64,000 nt of DNA from Arctopsyche grandis (Eukaryota > Arthropoda > Insecta > Trichoptera > Hydropsychidae), in assembly GCF_051622035.1 (NCBI RefSeq), contig NC_135367.1, positions 26,614,001 to 26,678,000 on the forward strand, read 5' to 3'. Position numbers and translations under genes: made by a program. Shown here one piece after another: positions 59,085-64,000 of this stretch (position 1 is the stretch's first letter; every line of letters starts with the position of its first letter). Below the pieces are notes generated by a model. It did no database searches. It had not been told where the DNA came from and was given only the letters and a program-made list of their open reading frames with translations.

Positions 59085-60180
59085 GGATATATAACAGGTA
59101 GACCCCAATGCGCCTTTCTAAACAATTAATTACAAATATTGCAGCATTTTTAATACATACATTAATCCATAGAGACATCTATGGATTTAGACTTATACAT
59201 AAAGCAAATTCAGATATTTGTGACAGCAGGTGATTTTTGCCAATTCGATGAAGAACCGTTTCAACAATGAAATCAGATAAATTGGCAAACGCTGATAAGA
59301 AACGATTGACTTAGAGCACAAATATCCAAGCCTGACCAGCAGTATTTATTTATTTATTGAAAAATCAACAGGCCTCAGATGTAGAAATTCATAAAGAATA
59401 AATGTAACAAAATAATATCTGAGCCCAATTATAGATTTTTACAAAATACATAATATATCTAGTACATATGGACAAACAAATAAAAAGAAAAGAATAAAAA
59501 CTAAAATATGAATAAATAGGAAAATGCATTATTAAACATAAAGTGATTTAATATAATTGGGTAAAGAATCTATATATATAAAAATGAATGTTTGTGTGTG
59601 TGTCTCGAATAGGCTCCTAAACCACCAAACCGATTACAATGAAACTTTCAGGATTTGTTGTATGCATGTCCGGGAAGATTACTGTGGAAAAAACCTCTTA
59701 GTAATAATATTCGTAATTACGATTTTACTGACGCGAAAGTAAAACTATCCTGCCGCGAGTGTGACAATAATCGCGCCACGCCTACCTCGCACTCGAATGT
59801 ACTGACCATTCAGAGCTGTACCACAAGCACACAGCGGATGGCTCACGTCAGTAAATATATCTATACCCATATATAAAATGTCTGTGGAACGGGAACGGGA
59901 AATGTACGCGTTATTGTGGCATTGCAACGCATGCCGGGTTCAGCTAGTATATACAAATAGAAATAGAAATAGAAGTAGATCAATCAATCAAGACTCTCCT
60001 GATGGCAGTCCTGAATTGATGTAAGGAAATACCGAATAGATCAAACTCATTCAGCTCCCTGTTAAGCATACGATAAACACGCTGTAGATTGGAATTGTAT
60101 TTTAGGGAATTGGTTTTGAATGGATTAAGTGAAAAGAGTATTAAATATTAGCAACCACCGACCCATACTGCTGGCTAAAT
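59085..60180 (-). mobile_element. SINE interrupted by LINE-K, itself interrupted by a Helitron
   Basis: An inverted SINE (59085-59343: aatgcgccttt, gagacatctatggatttaga, gaagaaccgtttcaacaatg, ctgaccagcagtat) resumes at about 60155 (caccgacccatactgctggc). Between them is minus LINE-K (59345-59568 and 59948-60152), matching the 3' UTR and C-terminus at 43680-44182. The Helitron sits inside the LINE-K. Three insertion events can be ordered: SINE, then LINE-K, then Helitron. Confidence 0.82.
59569..59947 (+). mobile_element. Short non-autonomous Helitron
   Basis: 379 bp, TCTATATATATAAAA ... gcatgccgggttcagCTAG, inserted between A (59568) and T (59948). It has a single copy of the (cgggaa)n and gcaacgcatgcc region that is multiplied in the 48-kb Helitron. 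Confidence 0.9.
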
Positions 60181-61025
60181 GTATTTTAAATCAAAAATAA
60201 TGCTCTTATGAAGGCTCATATTTATCGTACCAAAAAACCGTGCTACCAAATGGCTGTATTTTCAAATGCAAACTAATGCGCAGTACTAAAATTGCTATTG
60301 CAAAAAATGGGTTTCGAGAAGTCATCTGCATATTCAATTATGTCGATAATTGCAACGACAGGAAACACTACATGTTTATTAGTGTTGTAATCCCGACATG
60401 CATGAACCTATGTTATGATTTTTTTTTTTGTGCTTTATTTCTGCGAATTTCACATGGGTGTAAATAACCTTGTCTTAAATTCAGCTGCAATAACACATTA
60501 AATTTTGATTAAAAATCTATTTAATCTATGTATGTAACCTCTTGTGATCATCGCACAGCGTGCAATGTACCCATAAGATTAATCTTGCGTATATCATATA
60601 CGCTTTGTGCCGTACTGTAGCGTTTTATCTGCATTTATATTAGACCAATCTAAAGCAATGGAGGCTGATTGAGATCAACAGAATGATTATTTGATTGCTG
60701 CTACAGCCCTAACGCACTTTCAAACAAGCCAACCCTTCTAAATATCCGCTTTTCAATATTATCAATTCAACCAGCCGATTAGACTAGTGGTTAGCATGGT
60801 AATTGGATTATTAGTCACATTGCGATTGCCCAAATGACAATTTTTGCCGTGAAAATCGCGTATACGGAATATTTGGCACTCGAGTTCTAGTTAGTATGAT
60901 ATTTATCGCTAGTATGATGGACTTTTCGGCTGCCAAATGTTCCGTTATAGAGATTTTAGTGACTTGGGCACTAAAATTTTTTAGTAATAATCACCGAACC
61001 GGTTAGCATTTTTTTTTTACATATA
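60181..61025. other. Anonymous sequence
   Basis: No gene. 60830-60985 has tttggca/tgccaaat blocks in inverse order (tatttggcactcgag, gctgccaaatgttccg), suggestive of a small foldback element. agactagtggttagcatgg near 60782 is a SINE head scrap. Confidence 0.4.
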
Positions 61026-61447
61026 TACCAGGAAGGCCTTACAGGTAAATCCCAATGCGCCTTCCTGGCCAATTACAATTACAATTACAAATGCAGCATT
61101 TTTATTACAAGTCGTTGAATTACGAGACACTGAAAAACTCGAAAATTAACGAGACATCTATGAATTGTACATAAGTTTTATTGTACATCAATCATACTTC
61201 AAATAGTGGTGACATAGTAGGTAGGAAGGATTTTTAGCCAATTTTTTTCCGGGAACCGTTTCAACAATGAAAGTAGAGAAAATTGGCAAACTCTCATAGG
61301 AAACAATCAACCTGGAGTCACAAATCCAGGTCTGACCAACAGCATACTCTGAAAAATTCATTTTCATTGGAGGCCTGGGCCCAGGGATCGAACCCGGTAC
61401 CTCTCGACGCTAAGTAGAAGCTTAATGACCGAGCTATGCTTCTGGCT
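61026..61447 (-). mobile_element. Full-length tRNA-headed SINE, family 1 (minus)
   Basis: Hairpin ccaggaaggc...gccttcctgg at 61028-61069, body (gggaaccgtttcaacaatga), and at the right the inverse head gggatcgaacccgg ... gagctatgcttctggct. Confidence 0.9.
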
Positions 61448-62041
61448 TTAATGCTTTGAATAAAGTCATGGGTTCAAATCCCACAGGTTTTTACTGGCCA
61501 GACCTTGGATTTGTCACTCCAGGTCGACTTCAGGTCGGTCGATCGGTTGCCAATTTCGGTTCAACAAATTGGCAACCTTACCCATCTTCTCACAAATCTT
61601 AACTTTCGATGAATTGTATAAAATGGTGCAAACCACAAATTACCGTGAATGTGTCTGTGGGTGTTAATTGATATGTATTTACTCAGTGCCGGTTTTAGGA
61701 GGGGGGCTGGGTCGGGCGCCAAATAAGTTAGGGCGCCGAACGATGCGTCAAAGGCGTTTTAAAATTAAAAATTAGAGCGCCAAAGGCGAAAGTTATTTCT
61801 AAGGGTGTTTAGAAAAAATTGCCCGAGGGCGCCATCAGGTGTAAGGCCGGCACTGTATTTACTAAACCTCGCTGAATTGTTTAAAATGCTGCAAATTTAC
61901 AAATTTGACCTTAGTGGATATTAATCGATGTGTATTTATGTACTTTGTATAGATATAATACTAATAATATTTGTAATGTACAATTATTTCTGGTCAGGAA
62001 GGCGCCTTGGGGTTAACTGTTAGGCCTTTCTGGTATAAATT
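61448..62041 (+). mobile_element. SINE (plus), abutting the previous one tail-out and split by a MITE
   Basis: B box gggttcaaatcccac, body (gaccttggatttgtcactcc, ttcaacaaattggcaacc, gaatgtgtctgtggg), tail hairpin at about 61993-62033 (tcaggaaggc...gcctttctgg). A hAT MITE is inserted at 61684-61855. Confidence 0.82.
61684..61855. mobile_element. hAT-type MITE, 172 bp
   Basis: Inverted ends CAGTGCCGG and CCGGCACTG with a perfect 8-bp duplication TATTTACT (61676-61683 and 61856-61863). The interior is rich in GGGCGCC. No coding sequence. The 8-bp duplication marks hAT transposition. Confidence 0.92.
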
Positions 62042-62406
62042 AAAAAGATTGAGTCAACAGTCTATAGTTATCAAGTATACTCAAACTCATAAACCATAGA
62101 CGTTGACTATTGACTATTTGAGCACTTAACAGAGTGATATTGTATAAGTTGTTTAAGCATGTAATGTAAACGGCAAAATTATTGGTTTGTTTATTTAATG
62201 AAATAATATGTATATGTTTTTTATTCAGTGAACAACTCGCCTCGAACAACCAGTCGGGGCACTCTCTTGGGACTGGATTTTCTTTTTATTCTATTTATTT
62301 TTTATATAATGACTGATTTGAATATTGTAAACAGTTTTTTTACCTGCAAACAGTTGTCGATCCAGCTCTGGCTTGTCCGTTGCTAATTTGCAACAATGAC
62401 GACACG
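62042..62406. other. Flank of the 62.5-kb gene
   Basis: No repeat recognised; may be unique upstream sequence of the gene that starts at 62503. Confidence 0.35.
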
Positions 62407-62443
62407 TATATAAGGTCAATTTGAGCGGGGACGATTATCACTG
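62407..62443 (+). promoter_or_regulatory. TATA-box promoter
   Basis: TATATAA at 62407-62413 followed by GG, with an initiator-like TCACTG centred on A 62440, 33 bp from the start of the TATA box. Spacing and a 62-nt leader to the ATG fit an insect core promoter. Confidence 0.65.
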
Positions 62444-62502
62444 TACGGTCAACCGTTGCATCTGTTCGTTCATTCTACTGTCGGTGAATTACTTTACCCA
62501 AA

Positions 62503-62527
62503 ATGAGATTCTTATTCCTTGCGTTTG
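62503..62527 (+). CDS. First coding exon of a probable secreted protein (partial)
   Basis: ATG at 62503, reading MRFLFLAF plus one base, then a perfect GTGAGT donor at 62528. The hydrophobic start after a basic residue looks like the beginning of a signal peptide split by an early phase-1 intron, a common layout for insect cuticle, immune and salivary proteins. A TATA box lies 96 bp upstream. I could not find exon 2 in the remaining 1.4 kb. The product is unknown. Confidence 0.55.
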
Positions 62528-62986
62528 GTGAGTGGAGAGCATTGTTTTTCATTTATTTAAAATTACATATTGCCAGGCTTTTAATTGTGTGACAATGCAG
62601 AGGTTTTTGTATATGACCTCAGTATTTCATTATCAGATTCTACATAACATACATACAATGTCAAATGAATTATTGCATTATAAAACTTGTTCTTTTTGTT
62701 TTCATTTAGTATGTATGTAAATCTATTGAAAATAAAGTATGTAAATATTTTTGCAATACCACTCGATGAATAATAGTATATAAAATGCATTCCCACCGAT
62801 TGAAAATCTTTTTTAACAACATACAATATATTAAACTACCCATTGAGGTATTGATACTCATAAACATTCAAAATGATATACAATATGCTGTTGTTTTACA
62901 TTTGCCCAATAATTCTCAACTTATTTTGTTTGGAAAATAATTATAAAACCTTGATATATATTACATTCATATGTATGTATATTATA
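62528..62986. other. Putative intron, AT-rich
   Basis: Follows the donor at 62528; no repeat or exon recognised. Short frames here are stop-bounded noise. Confidence 0.4.
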
Positions 62987-63540
62987 TAGGGCTGCCAGAA
63001 GTCCCGGTTTTCTTGTACCGGTTACACGCCTCTGATCCCGGCGTCCCGAAAGGACCTTTCGGGACAGCCAAATGTCCCGGTTTTAAATAACTGCTTATTG
63101 ACCTCTCATTGTTCAGAAATACCGAACACTCGCAGTTAAGAAACTAAAAAAAATACATGAATCTCAATCATTTGTTAAAAAGCGAGAAGATTTTCTCTCA
63201 ATCTTCTTTGCCAATATATAATTATTTTAATCTAATATTAAAATAATAATAACTAAATAAACTGAGGAAAAAAGGAAATACTAGTTTATAAAAGGAAGGA
63301 TTTTAAATGTAACTGGTTAAGTTTAAGCTTTTTACAAGGTTTTTTTTGTGCCCATAATTCTTGTTGTATTTTATATTAATTTCATAAGATTTAAAGGCCA
63401 CAGCGCCCAAATCTTTTGTAAAATGTAAAAAAGATTCATACAAGCAAATGAACAAATACGATTTCGAATGGTACATGGTGGAGGTTACAATTATAATGTA
63501 ATCAATTATCAATAAATTATCAATAAATCTGGCAGCCCTA
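62987..63540. mobile_element. MITE with TAGGGCTGCCAGA inverted ends (hAT-like)
   Basis: Perfect 13-bp inverted ends TAGGGCTGCCAGA and TCTGGCAGCCCTA. The flanks are similar over 8 bp (atattata and atatttaa), suggesting a decayed hAT duplication; a TA-target Tc1/mariner origin is the alternative. The left part holds cccggtttt, tcccgaaagg and gggacagccaaatgtcccgg. No transposase. Confidence 0.75.
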
Positions 63541-64000
63541 ATATTTAAAAAAATCAGGAATTTCATGAATCTTCTTGGAACTTTGGTTTTTTTTAAGGTT
63601 ACATTATTGTTTTAAAGATTTCTGAACTCTGCCCTCTTTTTTTTTTGGTTTATTTAGAAGACAAAAAATTCGCCTCGTATTCAAACATATTACAAATTCT
63701 AGAAATATGCATTTTATCGGTACTAATTTAGGGTATCATTACTTTTTAAGGAAAATCGGACTCAATATTACAATAAATTTGCGGCAATGTGCTTTATAAG
63801 TATCGCTTTTGTTTAGGTGCATATCAAACCATTCAAGATTTGTCAGATTAGTTTTATATGTTATAATGTTGGAAACTAAATTGGGAATCCCTGCATTAAC
63901 CAGTTGAGAGACCTCGAACGAACTACATACATACAGTCATTTTCGACACAAAAAATATCTCGTGCTTTCCTTGACCCAAAGATAACATTTCAAATTGTTT
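63541..64000. other. Anonymous sequence to the window end
   Basis: AT-rich, no gene or repeat recognised. It may still lie in the intron of the 62.5-kb gene. Confidence 0.4.

Overview
The window looks like an intergenic and intronic stretch of an insect nuclear genome. It is very AT-rich, with spliced genes, A-rich-tailed SINEs and LINEs, Helitrons, piggyBac, hAT and Harbinger elements, errantivirus-like LTR elements and long (TA)n tracts. The RTE-type reverse transcriptase and the Helitron ends resemble those common in Lepidoptera, but the order is an inference and I would not claim a species.

Host genes are sparse. One complete gene is clear: a five-exon BRX1 orthologue (ribosome biogenesis, Brix domain) at 50814-56256 (+). 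Two perfect CACGTG E-boxes lie just upstream, and its 3.9-kb first intron is filled with transposons. A second candidate is the first coding exon of a small secreted-protein gene at 62503-62527 (+), with a TATA box about 95 bp upstream; its later exons were not found. Nothing else could be supported as a host gene.

Most of the rest is mobile DNA, often nested. The key element is at 6209-10897 (minus strand): a Ty3/gypsy (errantivirus-like) LTR retrotransposon with two 466-bp LTRs that look identical, a 4-bp GTAC duplication, a tRNA-Leu-type primer binding site, an intact gag with two CCHC knuckles, and a correctly phased T TTA AAC slippery heptamer. Its second frame joins a protease directly to an envelope-like C-terminal half. 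Reverse transcriptase, RNase H and integrase are absent, so it must be moved in trans, yet its frames are open. A diverged solo LTR of the same family lies 12 bp away in the opposite orientation.

Other mobile DNA, left to right: solo LTRs of two more families (1122-1501, 2490-2718, 21821-22074, 40464-40847, 45901-46267); copies of a Jockey/CR1-like LINE called LINE-J here; an RTE LINE (19430-21220) inserted in LINE-J with an 11-bp duplication; a piggyBac derivative (30619-31576) inserted in another LINE-J; LINE-K, LINE-L and LINE-M fragments; Helitrons (48104-49100 with a four-unit internal array, and 59569-59947); hAT elements with 8-bp duplications (56721-57911, 61684-61855); Harbinger MITEs (42809-42983, 46995-47165); foldback elements; and more than a dozen tRNA-headed SINE copies. 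The SINE tails and the LINE-J tail share a hairpin plan: a 21-nt loop with conserved ends inside 10-bp stems of different but internally paired sequence.
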